DNA of 64,000 nucleotides, from contig NZ_JAUSZL010000002.1 in NCBI RefSeq assembly GCF_030817535.1, forward strand, positions 5,084,001-5,148,000. Reading direction: 5' to 3'. This document shows positions 15,906-25,771 of the stretch, one piece after another. The notes below the pieces were generated by a model, which made no database searches, had not been told where the DNA came from, and saw nothing but the letters and a program-made list of their open reading frames with translations. A program made the position numbers and the translations under genes. Within the stretch, counting starts at the first letter, position 1. Each line of letters starts with the position of its first letter. The DNA comes from Streptomyces sp. V3I8 (GTDB lineage: Bacteria > Actinomycetota > Actinomycetes > Streptomycetales > Streptomycetaceae).

Positions 15906-16961
15906 GTGCAGGAACTCCGCGACACCGCCCTCGCCCCGCTGACCACCTTCCGCCTCGGTGGTCCCGCCGCCCGGCTGATCACCGCCACGACCGACGCCGA
16001 GGTGGTCGACGCCGTCCGTGAGGCCGACGACTCCGGTACGCCGCTGCTGCTGATCGGCGGCGGATCCAACCTGGTCATCGGTGACGAGGGCTTCCCGGGG
16101 ACCGCCCTGCGCATCGCCACGCGCGGCTTCGACCTGGACGGCACGAAGCTGGAACTGGCCGCAGGCGAGGTGTGGACCGACGCGGTCGCCCGCACCGTGG
16201 AGGCGCGGCTGGCGGGTATCGAGTGCCTCGCCGGGATCCCGGGCTCCGCGGGCGCGACACCGATCCAGAACGTGGGCGCGTACGGCCAGGAAGTGTCGTC
16301 GACGATCACCGAAGTGGTCGCCTACGACCGGAAGGACCGCGAGACGGTCACCATTCCGAACGCCGAGTGCGCCTTCTCGTACCGGCACAGTCGTTTCAAG
16401 GACGATCCGGAACGCTTCGTCGTACTGCGCGTCCGCTTCGAACTGGAGAACGCCTCCGGACTGTCCTCACCGATCAAGTACGCCGAGACGGCCCGCGCGC
16501 TCGGTGTCGGACCCGGCGACCGCGTCCCGGTGGACGCGGCCCGTGAGACCGTCCTGAAGCTGCGCGCGGGGAAGGGCATGGTGCTCGACCCCGAGGACCA
16601 CGACACCTGGTCCGCCGGCTCGTTCTTCACCAACCCGATCCTCACGCACGAGGAGTTCGCCGTGTTCCACGCGCGCGTGGCCGAGCGGCTGGGCGAGGGC
16701 GTGGTCCCGCCCGCCTACCCCGCGGGCGACCGGCACACCAAGACCTCCGCGGCCTGGCTGATCGACAGGTCCGGCTTCACCAAGGGGTACGGCACCGGGC
16801 CCGCCCGTATCTCCACCAAGCACACCCTGGCCCTCACCAACCGCGGCGGGGCCACCACGGAGGACCTCCTCGCGCTCGCCCGCGAGGTCGTCGCCGGAGT
16901 CCACGCCGCCTTCGGGATCACACTCGTCAACGAGCCGGTCACGGTGGGCGTCAGCCTGTAG
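15906..16961 (+). CDS. murB: UDP-N-acetylmuramate dehydrogenase
   Basis: This 351-residue FAD enzyme reduces UDP-GlcNAc-enolpyruvate to UDP-MurNAc in peptidoglycan precursor synthesis. The FAD-binding motif GGGSNLV lies at 51-57, then IPGSAGATPIQNVGAYGQE (111-129). The catalytic residues expected of the family are seen: R160 in SYRHSRFK, S239 in AGSFF, and E343 in VNEPVTVG. Length and motifs fit a full MurB. The GTG at 15906 begins MQELRDTALAPLTTFRLGG; an in-frame open stretch upstream is not coding. The gene precedes a 290-bp spacer with no recognisable feature, then convergent add. Confidence 0.95.
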   Translation: MQELRDTALAPLTTFRLGGPAARLITATTDAEVVDAVREADDSGTPLLLIGGGSNLVIGDEGFPGTALRIATRGFDLDGTKLELAAGEVWTDAVARTVEARLAGIECLAGIPGSAGATPIQNVGAYGQEVSSTITEVVAYDRKDRETVTIPNAECAFSYRHSRFKDDPERFVVLRVRFELENASGLSSPIKYAETARALGVGPGDRVPVDAARETVLKLRAGKGMVLDPEDHDTWSAGSFFTNPILTHEEFAVFHARVAERLGEGVVPPAYPAGDRHTKTSAAWLIDRSGFTKGYGTGPARISTKHTLALTNRGGATTEDLLALAREVVAGVHAAFGITLVNEPVTVGVSL

Positions 16962-17251
16962 GGCACGGCGCTCCGCGTTCCGGGTCGTCCGGCCGCGCCC
17001 CGCCCTGCGGCACACCACGCCGCCGACCGGCAGGCCCGCCGGGACCGGCGGTGGGACCGCCCGGCCCGGGCCGCCGTGCACGGCCGGACCCTGTTCCTCC
17101 TCGGCGCCCGGGACACCTCCGCCTCCGCCTCCGTGCACCTGGAACCGGCGGCCGGTTCCGGCCCCGCGGCAAGGGGGGCCGCCCAAGGGGGCGGGGCCCG
17201 AGCCGGACATCGGCTGCCAGGCGTACCCGCCCTGCCCGCCCTGCCCGCACT

Positions 17252-18280
17252 TCAGGCGGCCGGGGCGGCCAGCCAGTCGTCGACCCCGGACAGCAGCTTC
17301 TCCTTGATGTCGTGCGGGGCCGCCGAACCCCGTACCGACTGCCGTGCCAGCTCGGCCAGTTCGGCGTCGCTGAAACCGTGGTGGCGGCGCGCGATCTCGT
17401 ACTGGTCGGCCAGCCGCGAGCCGAACAGCAGCGGGTCGTCCGCGCCCAGCGCCAGGGGCACCCCCGCCTCGAAGAGCGTGCGCAGGGGGACGTCCTCCGG
17501 CTTCTCGTAGACGCCCAGGGCGACGTTCGAGGCCGGGCAGACCTCGCAGGTGATGCCCCGGTCCGCGAGCCGCTTCATCAGGCGGGGGTCCTCGGCGGCC
17601 CGCACCCCGTGCCCGATCCGCGAGGCGTGCAGGTCGTCCAGGCAGTCGCGCACCGAGGTGGGACCCGCGAGCTCGCCACCGTGCGGCGCCGCCAGCAGAC
17701 CCCCCTCCCGGGCGATCGCGAAGGCCCGGTCGAAGTCCCGCGCCATGCCCCGCCGCTCGTCGTTGGAGAGCCCGAAACCGACGATGCCGCGGTCCGCGTA
17801 CCGCACGGCCAGGCGGGCCAGCGTGCGGGCGTCCAGGGGGTGCTTCATCCGGTTCGCGGCCACCAGGACCCGCATACCGAGCCCGGTCTCGCGCATGGTC
17901 GCGTCCACCGCGTCCAGGATGATCTCCAGGGCCGGGATCAGACCGCCCAGGCGCGGCGCGTACGACGTCGGGTCGACCTGGATCTCCAGCCATCCCGAGC
18001 CGTCCTTGAGGTCCTCCTCGGCGGCCTCGCGCACGAGCCGCCGGATGTCCTCGGGGTCCCTGAGGCACGACCGCGCCGCGTCGTACAGGCGCTGGAAGCG
18101 GAACCAGCCCCGCTCGTCCGTGGCCCGCAGCTTGGGCGGCTCGCCGCTCGTCAGCGCGTCGGGCAGGTGAATCCCGTGCCTGTCGGCCAGTTCCAGCAGG
18201 GTGGTGTGCCGCATCGAACCTGTGAAGTGCAGGTGCAGATGAGCCTTGGGCAGCTCAGAGACCTTACGTACGTGCTCCAT
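17252..18280 (-). CDS. add: Adenosine deaminase family protein
   Basis: This 342-residue metal-dependent TIM-barrel deaminase has the metal pair in KAHLHLHFTGSM, the catalytic PHGGELAG (HxGE), SRIGHG, CPASNVALG and LGADDPLLF, in the canonical order of adenosine/AMP deaminases. The usual HxHLDG is here HLHFTGS, a variant I associate with an actinobacterial subgroup. Exact substrate (adenosine, or another aminated purine) is therefore less sure than the fold. ATG 18280 has AGGATC upstream. It lies downstream of aspC on the same strand but a hairpin separates them. Confidence 0.85.
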   Translation of the reverse strand: MEHVRKVSELPKAHLHLHFTGSMRHTTLLELADRHGIHLPDALTSGEPPKLRATDERGWFRFQRLYDAARSCLRDPEDIRRLVREAAEEDLKDGSGWLEIQVDPTSYAPRLGGLIPALEIILDAVDATMRETGLGMRVLVAANRMKHPLDARTLARLAVRYADRGIVGFGLSNDERRGMARDFDRAFAIAREGGLLAAPHGGELAGPTSVRDCLDDLHASRIGHGVRAAEDPRLMKRLADRGITCEVCPASNVALGVYEKPEDVPLRTLFEAGVPLALGADDPLLFGSRLADQYEIARRHHGFSDAELAELARQSVRGSAAPHDIKEKLLSGVDDWLAAPAA

Positions 18281-18396
18281 TCAAGGATCCTGCCGCACGC
18301 CGGCGCCGTACCGGTAGCGCTTTCCCTGAACGTGGTCTTGCTCGCACGAAGAAACGAGGAGCGCGGGGCCACGAAGGAGGGCGGGGTCACGAAGAA

Positions 18397-18428
18397 GCGG
18401 GCCGCCTCCCCGGAGGGAAACGGCCCGC
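18397..18428 (-). terminator. Terminator of aspC
   Basis: GCGGGCC (18397-18403) pairs with GGCCCGC (18422-18428), and CCTCC/GGAGG bases inside strengthen the stem. It sits 35 bp beyond the aspC stop on the minus strand. Confidence 0.7.
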
Positions 18429-18462
18429 ATCACTCACTGTCGTGCACTGTCGTGCGCGCGGT

Positions 18463-19689
18463 TCAGTCCTTGGCCTCCGCCAGCAGCTTCTGGAGCCGCG
18501 AGACGCCCTCGACGAGATCCTCGTCACCGAGCGCGTACGACAGCCGCAGGTAGCCCGGCGTGCCGAAGGCCTCGCCCGGGACGACCGCCACCTCGACCTC
18601 GTCCAGGATCAGCGCGGCCAGCTCGACGGAGTCCTGCGGGCGCCTGCCGCGGATCTCCTTGCCGACGAGGGCCTTCACCGACGGGTACACGTAGAAGGCG
18701 CCCTCGGGCTCCGGGCAGACCACGCCGTCGATCTCGTTGAGCATCCGCACGATGGTCCGGCGGCGCCGGTCGAAGGCCTCGCGCATCTCGGCGACGGCCG
18801 TCAGGTCGCCCGAGACGGCGGCGATCGCCGCGACCTGGGCGACGTTCGACACGTTCGACGTGGCGTGCGACTGGAGGTTCGTCGCGGCCTTCACCACGTC
18901 CTTGGGGCCGATGACCCACCCGACCCGCCAGCCGGTCATCGCGTACGTCTTGGCGACGCCGTTGACCACGATGCACTTGTCGCGCAGCTCCGGGACGGCC
19001 GCGGGCAGCGAGGTGAACTTCGTGTCGCCGTAGACGAGGTGCTCGTAGATCTCGTCCGTCAGGACCCACAGGCCGTGCTCGACGGCCCAGCGGCCGATCG
19101 CCTCGGTGTCCTCGGGGCCGTAGACGGCGCCCGTCGGGTTGGACGGCGACACGAAGAGGACGACCTTGGTCCGCTCCGTACGGGCCGCCTCCAACTGCTC
19201 GACCGAGACGCGGTAGCCGGTGGTCTCGTCCGCGACCACCTCGACCGGGACGCCGCCGGCCAGCCGGATCGACTCGGGGTACGTCGTCCAGTAGGGGGCC
19301 GGGACGATGACCTCGTCGCCCGGGTCGAGGATCGCGGCGAACGCCTCGTAGATGGCCTGCTTGCCGCCGTTGGTCACCAGGACCTGGGAGGCGTCCACCT
19401 CGTAGTGGGAGTCGCGCAGCGTCTTGGCGACGATCGCCGCCTTCAGCTCGGGAAGGCCGCCGGCCGGCGTGTAGCGGTGGTACTTCGGGTTCTTGCACGC
19501 CTCGACGGCGGCCTCGACGATGTAGTCCGGGGTCGGGAAGTCGGGCTCGCCGGCACCGAAGCCGATCACCGGACGCCCGGCGGCCTTGAGGGCCTTCGCC
19601 TTGGCGTCCACGGCGAGGGTTGCGGACTCGGAGATCGCGCCGACGCGGGCGGAGACCCGGCGCTCGGTGGGAGGGGTTGCAGCGCTCAT
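18463..19689 (-). CDS. aspC: Aspartate aminotransferase (class I PLP enzyme)
   Basis: This 408-residue fold-type I aminotransferase interconverts aspartate/oxaloacetate and glutamate/2-oxoglutarate. The PLP lysine is K247 in [14 protein letters not shown], preceded by the family residues N184 ([10 protein letters not shown]) and D212 ([12 protein letters not shown]). The substrate arginine lies in GYLRLSYAL. It has the length and spacing of the AAT Ib/thermophile-type group, where some members also act on prephenate. The ATG at 19689 starts a polar N-terminus. Gene order add-aspC-tRNA-Trp-secE is typical of Streptomyces. Confidence 0.93.
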   Translation of the reverse strand: MSAATPPTERRVSARVGAISESATLAVDAKAKALKAAGRPVIGFGAGEPDFPTPDYIVEAAVEACKNPKYHRYTPAGGLPELKAAIVAKTLRDSHYEVDASQVLVTNGGKQAIYEAFAAILDPGDEVIVPAPYWTTYPESIRLAGGVPVEVVADETTGYRVSVEQLEAARTERTKVVLFVSPSNPTGAVYGPEDTEAIGRWAVEHGLWVLTDEIYEHLVYGDTKFTSLPAAVPELRDKCIVVNGVAKTYAMTGWRVGWVIGPKDVVKAATNLQSHATSNVSNVAQVAAIAAVSGDLTAVAEMREAFDRRRRTIVRMLNEIDGVVCPEPEGAFYVYPSVKALVGKEIRGRRPQDSVELAALILDEVEVAVVPGEAFGTPGYLRLSYALGDEDLVEGVSRLQKLLAEAKD

Positions 19690-19800
19690 GGGCCCATCGT
19701 TTCAGACCGGAAACGTCCCCGGCACACCGGTTTCACAGACTGGGCAACGCCGGCCGGGTTGTCGGCGGGGCGCGTTCGAAGTCCCTGCGGGCACTTTCTG

Positions 19801-19830
19801 TTCGACGACCGGCCGCCGACCACGTACACT
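19801..19830 (+). promoter_or_regulatory. Candidate promoter of tRNA-Trp
   Basis: TTCGAC (19801-19806), an 18-bp spacer and TACACT (19825-19830) lie about 85 bp before the tRNA. The -10 hexamer is good and the -35 moderate. It could also serve secE and nusG. Confidence 0.45.
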
Positions 19831-19914
19831 CTCACCTCGTTGGCCTTCACCGGCCGCACTCTTCCGGTGCACACCGAGCACCCGGGCGGATGCGGTACGT
19901 TGTGAGGGAAGCAG

Positions 19915-19987
19915 AGGGTCGTAGCTCAATTGGTAGAGCACTGGTCTCCAAAACCAGCGGTTGGGGGTTCAAGTCCCTCCGGCCCTG
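19915..19987 (+). tRNA. tRNA-Trp (CCA anticodon)
   Basis: The acceptor AGGGTCG (19915-19921) pairs with CGGCCCT (19980-19986), including one G-T pair, with G as discriminator. The anticodon stem CTGGT/ACCAG encloses CTCCAAA (CCA). The D-arm is GCTCAATTGGTAGAGC and the T-arm GGTTCAAGTCC. It lies 109 bp upstream of secE, a placement conserved in many bacteria. Confidence 0.97.
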
Positions 19988-20096
19988 CTACACACTCCTT
20001 TCACCGGGATGTGTGCACACGTACGTACTGCATTGCACCGCCGCGCGGCTCATGCCGGACGCGGCACGGCCACGACCCGGAATCAGGTGAGGACGA

Positions 20097-20381
20097 GTGA
20101 CGGACGCCGTGGGCTCCATCGACATGCCTGATGCCCAGGATGAGGCGCCGGAGTCCAAGAAGGGCCGTAAGGGCGGCAAGCGTGCCAAGAAGGGCCCGCT
20201 GAAGCGCCTCGCCCTCTTCTACCGCCAGATCGTCGCGGAGCTCCGGAAGGTCGTCTGGCCGACCCGCAATCAGCTGACGACGTACACCACAGTGGTGATT
20301 GTGTTCGTCGTCATCATGATCGGTCTGGTGACTGTGATTGACTTCGGACTCGACAAGGCCGCCAAGTACGTCTTCGGCTGA
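20097..20381 (+). CDS. secE: Preprotein translocase subunit SecE
   Basis: This 94-residue subunit of the SecYEG channel has a lysine-rich cytosolic N-terminus of about 45 residues. The conserved amphipathic segment [20 protein letters not shown] comes next, followed by a single membrane helix ([20 protein letters not shown]). It clamps SecY in the membrane. GTG at 20097 follows GGTGAGGA. It heads the secE-nusG-rplK-rplA block. Confidence 0.97.
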   Translation: MTDAVGSIDMPDAQDEAPESKKGRKGGKRAKKGPLKRLALFYRQIVAELRKVVWPTRNQLTTYTTVVIVFVVIMIGLVTVIDFGLDKAAKYVFG

Positions 20382-20458
20382 GCCTAGCGCGAAGGGCGCC
20401 GTACCCGGCGCCCGCTTTCGCGTGTTCCACCCCCATGATCCAGGAAGAAGCAGCCACC

Positions 20459-21391
20459 GTGTCTGACCCGAACCTGAACGATGCCGTCGAGTCGGTCGAG
20501 TCCGTCGAGGACGAGCTCGACATCGTCGAGGGCGCGGATGTCGAGGACGAGGTCGAGGCTGCCGATGCCGCCGCGGGCGAGCCCGCCGAGGAAGCCGCGG
20601 TGAACGTCGAGGACGAGTCCGGCGAGGACCTCGAGGACGACGCCGAAGCCGCTGTCGAGGACGACGCCGAAGCCGCTGTCGCCGACGAGGACGACGCCGA
20701 GGCCGCCGACTCCGACGAGGACGGTGCCGTCTCCGACGGGACCGGCGAAGAGGAGGCGGAGGAGGCCGAGCCGGTCGACCCCGTCACCGCCCTGCGCGAC
20801 GAGCTCCGTGCGCTGCCCGGCGAGTGGTACGTCATCCACACGTACGCCGGTTACGAGAACCGCGTGAAGACCAACCTCGAACAGCGGGCGGTCTCGCTGA
20901 ACGTCGAGGACTTCATCTTCGCGGCCGAGGTGCCGCAAGAAGAGGTCGCGCAGATCAAGAACGGCGAGCGCAAGACCGTCAGGCAGAACAAGCTCCCCGG
21001 CTACGTGCTGGTGCGCATGGACCTGACGAACGAGTCCTGGGGCGTCGTCCGCAACACCCCCGGCGTCACCGGCTTCGTCGGCAACGCCTACGACCCGTAC
21101 CCGCTGACGCTCGACGAGATCGTCAAGATGCTCGCCCCCGAGGCCGAGGAGAAGGCCGCCCGCGAGGCCGCCGAGGCCGAGGGCAAGCCGGCTCCGTCCC
21201 GCAAGCTCGAGGTCCAGGTGCTGGACTTCGAGGTCGGCGACTCGGTCACCGTCACCGACGGCCCGTTCGCGACGCTGCAGGCGACGATCAACGAGATCAA
21301 CGCCGACTCGAAGAAGGTCAAGGGCCTCGTCGAGATCTTCGGCCGCGAGACCCCGGTCGAGCTGAGCTTCGACCAGATCCAGAAGAACTGA
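20459..21391 (+). CDS. nusG: Transcription termination/antitermination factor NusG
   Basis: This is a 310-residue NusG with an unusually long acidic N-terminal extension (about 1-105, rich in Glu, Asp and Ala), as in other Streptomyces. The NGN domain starts at [20 protein letters not shown] and binds RNA polymerase. The C-terminal KOW domain ([20 protein letters not shown], ending [10 protein letters not shown]) contacts Rho or S10. The GTG at 20459 is preferred over ATG 20435 because AGGAAG lies before the GTG and nothing before the ATG. The acidic part contains a 24-bp perfect tandem duplication (20633-20656 and 20657-20680). Confidence 0.94.
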   Translation: MSDPNLNDAVESVESVEDELDIVEGADVEDEVEAADAAAGEPAEEAAVNVEDESGEDLEDDAEAAVEDDAEAAVADEDDAEAADSDEDGAVSDGTGEEEAEEAEPVDPVTALRDELRALPGEWYVIHTYAGYENRVKTNLEQRAVSLNVEDFIFAAEVPQEEVAQIKNGERKTVRQNKLPGYVLVRMDLTNESWGVVRNTPGVTGFVGNAYDPYPLTLDEIVKMLAPEAEEKAAREAAEAEGKPAPSRKLEVQVLDFEVGDSVTVTDGPFATLQATINEINADSKKVKGLVEIFGRETPVELSFDQIQKN

Positions 21392-21418
21392 CGTCCTTCC
21401 GGACCGTATGCCTCCGAC

Positions 21419-21463
21419 CAGGTCAGACAGGCTCTCGCAGCCTGCCTGACCTGCTCGGTTTTT
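21419..21463 (+). terminator. Terminator or attenuator between nusG and rplK
   Basis: A 15-bp stem with one mismatch (21419-21433 with 21439-21453) has a 5-nt loop. CTCGGTTTTT follows, one of the few T-tract terminators in the window. It separates secE-nusG from rplKA, so some expression of rplKA must come from readthrough or a promoter in 21464-21560. Confidence 0.85.
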
Positions 21464-21560
21464 GGCCGCACACCGATACCCGTTATCGTGGTGCGGTATG
21501 CCTCCATCCGGAGATCCGGAATGGATGGCTGGAAACTCTCACTAGGACCCGGAGAGAGCA

Positions 21561-21995
21561 ATGCCTCCCAAGAAGAAGAAGGTCACGGGGCTCATCAAGC
21601 TCCAGATCCAGGCCGGTGCGGCCAACCCGGCTCCGCCGGTCGGCCCCGCACTGGGCCAGCACGGCGTCAACATCATGGAGTTCTGCAAGGCCTACAACGC
21701 CGCGACCGAGTCGCAGCGCGGCTGGGTCATCCCGGTGGAGATCACGGTCTACGAGGACCGCTCCTTCACCTTCATCACCAAGACCCCGCCGGCCGCGAAG
21801 ATGATCCTCAAGGCCGCCGGTGTCGAGAAGGGCTCGGGCGAGCCGCACAAGACCAAGGTCGCCAAGATCACGCAGGCGCAGGTCCGCGAGATCGCCACGA
21901 CCAAGCTGGCCGACCTGAACGCCAACGACCTGGACGCCGCGTCGAAGATCATCGCTGGCACCGCCCGTTCCATGGGCATCACGGTCGAGGGCTGA
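21561..21995 (+). CDS. rplK: 50S ribosomal protein L11
   Basis: This 144-residue protein binds the GTPase-associated centre of 23S rRNA; it is a target region of thiostrepton and is needed for RelA stimulation. The N-terminal proline-rich segment [20 protein letters not shown] and the C-terminal RNA-binding part ([20 protein letters not shown]) are intact. ATG 21561 has GGAGAG upstream. It forms a pair with rplA 74 bp downstream. Confidence 0.97.
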
Positions 21996-22069
21996 CCTCC
22001 ACCCTTGTAGAACCGTGGCAGGGCCTGCTCGGCCCCTACCACGACTCCTCAGAACACACAGGAGCAGTA

Positions 22070-22795
22070 GTGAGCAAGCGCAGCAAGTCTCTCCGCGCTG
22101 CGGACGCCAAGATCGACCGGGAGAAGCAGTACGCCCCGCTCGAGGCCGTCCGTCTCGCCAAGGAGACCTCCACCTCCAAGTTCGACGGCACCGTCGAGGT
22201 GGCCTTCCGTCTGGGTGTCGACCCGCGCAAGGCCGACCAGATGGTCCGCGGCACCGTGAACCTCCCGCACGGCACCGGCAAGACCGCCCGGGTCCTGGTC
22301 TTCGCGACCGGTGACCGTGCCGAGGCCGCGACCGCCGCGGGCGCCGACATCGTCGGCTCCGACGAACTCATCGACGAGGTGGCGAAGGGGCGTCTGGACT
22401 TCGACGCCGTCGTCGCCACCCCCGACCTCATGGGCAAGGTCGGCCGCCTGGGCCGTGTCCTCGGCCCGCGTGGTCTGATGCCGAACCCGAAGACGGGCAC
22501 CGTGACCCCGGACGTGGCCAAGGCCGTGACCGAGATCAAGGGCGGCAAGATCGAGTTCCGCGTCGACAAGCACTCGAACCTGCACTTCATCATCGGCAAG
22601 GCGTCGTTCGACGACACCCAGCTGGTGGAGAACTACGGCGCCGCGCTCGACGAGATCCTCCGTCTGAAGCCGTCGGCCGCCAAGGGTCGCTACATCAAGA
22701 AGGCCGCGATCAGCACGACGATCGGCCCCGGCGTTCCGGTCGACCCGAACCGCACCCGCAACCTCCTCGTCGAGGAGGACCCGGCCGCCGTCTGA
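22070..22795 (+). CDS. rplA: 50S ribosomal protein L1
   Basis: This 241-residue L1-stalk protein has the signature [20 protein letters not shown] and the RNA-binding segment [20 protein letters not shown]. In many bacteria L1 represses its own operon. A GTGG-AGGGCC/GGCCCC-CCAC imperfect hairpin at about 22014-22041 in the rplK-rplA gap could be such a site, but this is not proven by sequence. The GTG at 22070 has AGGAG 7 nt upstream. A strong hairpin follows the gene. Confidence 0.97.
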   Translation: MSKRSKSLRAADAKIDREKQYAPLEAVRLAKETSTSKFDGTVEVAFRLGVDPRKADQMVRGTVNLPHGTGKTARVLVFATGDRAEAATAAGADIVGSDELIDEVAKGRLDFDAVVATPDLMGKVGRLGRVLGPRGLMPNPKTGTVTPDVAKAVTEIKGGKIEFRVDKHSNLHFIIGKASFDDTQLVENYGAALDEILRLKPSAAKGRYIKKAAISTTIGPGVPVDPNRTRNLLVEEDPAAV

Positions 22796-22838
22796 GCCTG
22801 ACGCTCACCCGGCAGCCGCGTCGCAGACGCGATTTCAG

Positions 22839-22875
22839 GACGGGCCCCGCAACCTTTCGAGGTGCGGGGCCCGTC
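22839..22875 (+). terminator. Terminator of rplKA
   Basis: GACGGGCCCCGC-AACCT pairs with AGGT-GCGGGGCCCGTC around a TTCG loop (one bulge), followed by TCTGTGT. Confidence 0.85.
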
Positions 22876-22965
22876 TCTGTGTCCGGTGTCCGGTGCTCGT
22901 TTTCCGGGCCCGGTGTCGGTGCCCTGCGCTAGCGTGCGGGGCACAGGAATCGCATAGGGGGACGA

Positions 22966-23865
22966 ATGATGAGCACGTACGTGCGTCGGGTGGCCGTCTC
23001 GACAGCGGTGGCCGCCGTCCTGACCGGAGCGGCGGCCTGCAGCGGTTCGGGCTCCGGCGGGGGGCCGGACCCGGACGCGGCGGACGGCGGCAAGGGAGCC
23101 GGCGGGGCGAACCCGGTCGCGGCCCTGCGTTCCGTGGAGAAGAGCACCGGCGGGGCGGACTCCGCCGAGGTCGAGTCCACCACGACCATGGGCACGATGA
23201 TGTCGATGAAGGCGGACGGCTCCCTCGGCTGGGCCGACGGCCTCACCGGCAACCTGACGATCACGTACACCGGTGGCACGATGGCCGACCAGATGCGGCA
23301 GCTGGGCGCCACCTCCATGGAGGCCCGCTACCTGCCCGACGCCTACTACGCGAAGATGGGCGACACGTTCGCCGAGCAGTCCGGCGGCAAGCACTGGATC
23401 AAGTACGCGTACGACGACCTGGCGCAGCTGGGCGGCGGATCGGGCGCGTACATGAAGGACCAGATGCAGAACACCACGCCGAACCAGTCGGTGAAGCTCC
23501 TGCTGGCCTCCGGGGACGTCGAGAAGGCCGGCGAGGAGAAGGTGCGCGGCGAGCACACCACGCACTACTCGGGCACGGTCGACGTGGCGGACCTCGCGGA
23601 CCAGAGCTCGAACCTCTCCGCGGACCAGCAGGCCGACCTCAAGCGCCAGCTGGAGCAGGCCGGGGTGACCACCGAGACGATCGACATCTGGGTGAACGAC
23701 GAGGACCTGCTGGTCAAGAAGACCGAGAAGGGCGAGCTGGCGACCGGCTCGATGTCCTCCACGGCGTACTACAGCAACTACGGGGTGGACGTCTCCGTCG
23801 AGGAGCCCGCGGCGGGGGACACCGCCGACTTCAAGGACCTCATGCAGACCCCGCCGGCGGGCTGA
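22966..23865 (+). CDS. Putative lipoprotein, LppX/LprG-like, tandem copy A
   Basis: This 299-residue exported protein has two N-terminal arginines, a hydrophobic stretch and lipobox GAAAC with predicted lipidated Cys25, then a Gly/Ser/Asp-rich linker. The mature domain has [11 protein letters not shown] and [15 protein letters not shown], which match [11 protein letters not shown] and [14 protein letters not shown] in the next gene. The two are therefore tandem paralogues. The fold suggested is the LppX/LprG half-barrel that holds lipids; the cargo is unknown. ATG 22966 (or ATG 22969) follows AGGGGGA. Confidence 0.82.
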   Translation: MMSTYVRRVAVSTAVAAVLTGAAACSGSGSGGGPDPDAADGGKGAGGANPVAALRSVEKSTGGADSAEVESTTTMGTMMSMKADGSLGWADGLTGNLTITYTGGTMADQMRQLGATSMEARYLPDAYYAKMGDTFAEQSGGKHWIKYAYDDLAQLGGGSGAYMKDQMQNTTPNQSVKLLLASGDVEKAGEEKVRGEHTTHYSGTVDVADLADQSSNLSADQQADLKRQLEQAGVTTETIDIWVNDEDLLVKKTEKGELATGSMSSTAYYSNYGVDVSVEEPAAGDTADFKDLMQTPPAG

Positions 23866-23986
23866 GCGGCCGGGACGGTCACAGGCGTCACACGGGTGCC
23901 GTGAGAACTCGCAGGACCGCCTGATCCCCCCTGGGATACGCTCGCGCTTCACCTGTGAATCGCTTGTATGTTCCTTGGGGGGAACC

Positions 23987-24844
23987 GTGAAGTTTTCTGT
24001 GCGCGGGTCTGTACGTCACCGGGCGACGGGCGCGGCGCTCGCCGCACTCGTCCTCGCCGGGGGTGCCGTCGGCTGTTCGAAGGACTCCGGGAGCGAGTCG
24101 CCGGAGATGACGCCCGCCGCAGCCGTCGCGAAGGCGGCGAAGAAGACGGAGGAGATCACCTCCCTCAGCTACCGGATGACGGGCCGGACCCCCGAGGAGG
24201 GGCGCGTGAAGGCCGAGGCCCACATGCGCATGAAGCCCGACCTCGCGATGAGCATGAAGATGACCGCCCTCGACCAGGGTGCGGACGGCACCGCCGAGAT
24301 CCGCCTGGTCGACAAGGCGATGTACATAGGCGGGAGCGCCGCGGCCGCCAAGGAGATGGACGGCAAGCGCTGGATCAAGTTCGACATGTCCGCGCTGGGC
24401 GCCGACGCGCTGGGCTCCGAGGCCCCGGGGGCCGGAGCGGCCGACAAGAACCCGGCGCAGGAGTCCACCCTCCTCACCGGCTCCAAGAACGTGGAGAAGG
24501 TCGGCACGGAGAAGGTCGAGGGCGTCGAGACCACCCATTACAAGGGCACGGTCACCCTCGACGAGTTCCGCGCCTCCCTGAAGGACGAGAGCAAGGCCAC
24601 CCGTGAGAAGCGGGAGAAGGGCCTGGAGCAGTACGAGAAGCTGGGCGTGGACACGCTCACGATGGACATGTGGGTCGACGGCGAGGACCGCACCAAGCAG
24701 TTCCGCATGCGCGGCGCCGCCGACAAGGGCAAGCTCGACACGACCATCACCTTCCTCGACTACAACAAGCCCGTGACGGTCGAGGCCCCGCCGGCCAAGG
24801 ACGTCATGGACCTGGCCGAGATGATGGGTGACCTGGAGGGCTGA
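23987..24844 (+). CDS. Putative lipoprotein, LppX/LprG-like, tandem copy B
   Basis: This 285-residue lipoprotein has a basic N-terminus ([12 protein letters not shown]), a hydrophobic stretch and lipobox AVGC (Cys30). It is a paralogue of the preceding gene, with shared motifs in the same order. GTG 23987 is chosen because it has TTGGGGGGAA upstream and gives a normal signal peptide. The pair is inserted between rplA and rplJ, which is usual in Streptomyces from memory of gene order, but not in most bacteria. Confidence 0.83.
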   Translation: MKFSVRGSVRHRATGAALAALVLAGGAVGCSKDSGSESPEMTPAAAVAKAAKKTEEITSLSYRMTGRTPEEGRVKAEAHMRMKPDLAMSMKMTALDQGADGTAEIRLVDKAMYIGGSAAAAKEMDGKRWIKFDMSALGADALGSEAPGAGAADKNPAQESTLLTGSKNVEKVGTEKVEGVETTHYKGTVTLDEFRASLKDESKATREKREKGLEQYEKLGVDTLTMDMWVDGEDRTKQFRMRGAADKGKLDTTITFLDYNKPVTVEAPPAKDVMDLAEMMGDLEG

Positions 24845-24867
24845 CCCTTCCCGGGGCACGGATTTGC

Positions 24868-24893
24868 TTGACAGCGCCCCGTTCACGTAATCT
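24868..24893 (+). promoter_or_regulatory. Candidate promoter of rplJL
   Basis: TTGACA (24868-24873) is a full -35 consensus. TAATCT (24888-24893) resembles a -10 box but the spacing is only 14 bp, so the true -10 could lie slightly further on. Confidence 0.45.
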
Positions 24894-25131
24894 TCCACAG
24901 AAGCCAAAGACCGCTGGTCGTTGCCGTGCTCTCGCAAGAGGACCCGGTGACCGAAGGATCCGCTGAATTGCGGACGACCCGCGTAGGTGACTGTGGATGA
25001 GCTCCCAGACAGTCCCGTACCTCGTACGGAATCCGTCCGGTAGAGCCACGCCCCGTGCGCCTGCGCCGGGGCGTTTCGTTTTCCCAGTCTCCTTCTGAGC
25101 GGTCCTCATCACCCGGAAGGAGGCCACGCTT
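24894..25131 (+). promoter_or_regulatory. rplJ leader with attenuator-like hairpin (L10 leader type)
   Basis: This is 238 bp of untranslated, structured sequence before rplJ. In many bacteria this position holds the L10(L12)4 binding leader that mimics the 23S rRNA kink-turn. Near its end ACGCCCCG (25048-25055) pairs with CGGGGCGT (25067-25074), with GCG/CGC inside, followed by TTCGTTTTCCC. It looks like an intrinsic attenuator just before the AAGGAGG site of rplJ. Confidence 0.65.
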
Positions 25132-25662
25132 ATGGCAAGGCCCGACAAGGCTGCCGCGGTAGCCGAGCTCGCGGACCAGTTCCGTAGCTCGAACGCCGCT
25201 GTGCTGACCGAGTACCGGGGTCTCACCGTGGCGCAGCTCAAGACGCTGCGCCGTTCGCTCGGTGAAGACGCCCAGTACGCCGTGGTGAAGAACACGCTGA
25301 CCAAGATCGCGGCCAACGAGGCCGGGATCTCCACGCTCGACGACCTGTTCAACGGTCCGACAGCGGTTGCCTTCATCTCCGGTGACCCGGTGACGTCGGC
25401 GAAGGGTCTTCGTGACTTCGCCAAGGACAACCCGAACCTCGTCATCAAGGGCGGTGTCCTTGACGGCAAGGCGCTGTCCGCCGACGAGATCAAGAAGCTC
25501 GCGGACCTCGAGTCCCGCGAGGTTCTGCTCGCCAAGCTGGCGGGTGCCATGAAGGGCAAGCAGACTCAGGCTGCGCAGCTCTTCCAGGCGCTTCCGTCGA
25601 AGTTCGTCCGCACCGCGGAGGCGCTTCGCGTCAAGCTCGACGAGCAGGGCGGTGCCGAGTAA
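25132..25662 (+). CDS. rplJ: 50S ribosomal protein L10
   Basis: This 176-residue base of the L7/L12 stalk has an N-terminal RNA/L11-facing domain ([20 protein letters not shown]). The C-terminal helix that holds the L7/L12 dimers is also present. ATG 25132 is preceded by AAGGAGG. It is co-transcribed with rplL and probably autoregulated through the leader. Confidence 0.97.
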   Translation: MARPDKAAAVAELADQFRSSNAAVLTEYRGLTVAQLKTLRRSLGEDAQYAVVKNTLTKIAANEAGISTLDDLFNGPTAVAFISGDPVTSAKGLRDFAKDNPNLVIKGGVLDGKALSADEIKKLADLESREVLLAKLAGAMKGKQTQAAQLFQALPSKFVRTAEALRVKLDEQGGAE

Positions 25663-25771
25663 CTCGGCTCGCTTGTTGACCGCCGCCCGGGGCGACGGTC
25701 GTAGCGGGCCGAACGTACGCCCGCCTCACCAGTACATCCGGCACCTGCCGAATTAGTGGAAGGACGCCATC

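Noticed and set aside
16962..17251. A gene or regulatory element in the murB-add spacer
   Set aside because: Only GC-rich chance frames and short weak inverted repeats are visible.
20435..20458. ATG 20435 as the nusG start
   Set aside because: No ribosome site precedes it, while AGGAAG precedes GTG 20459.
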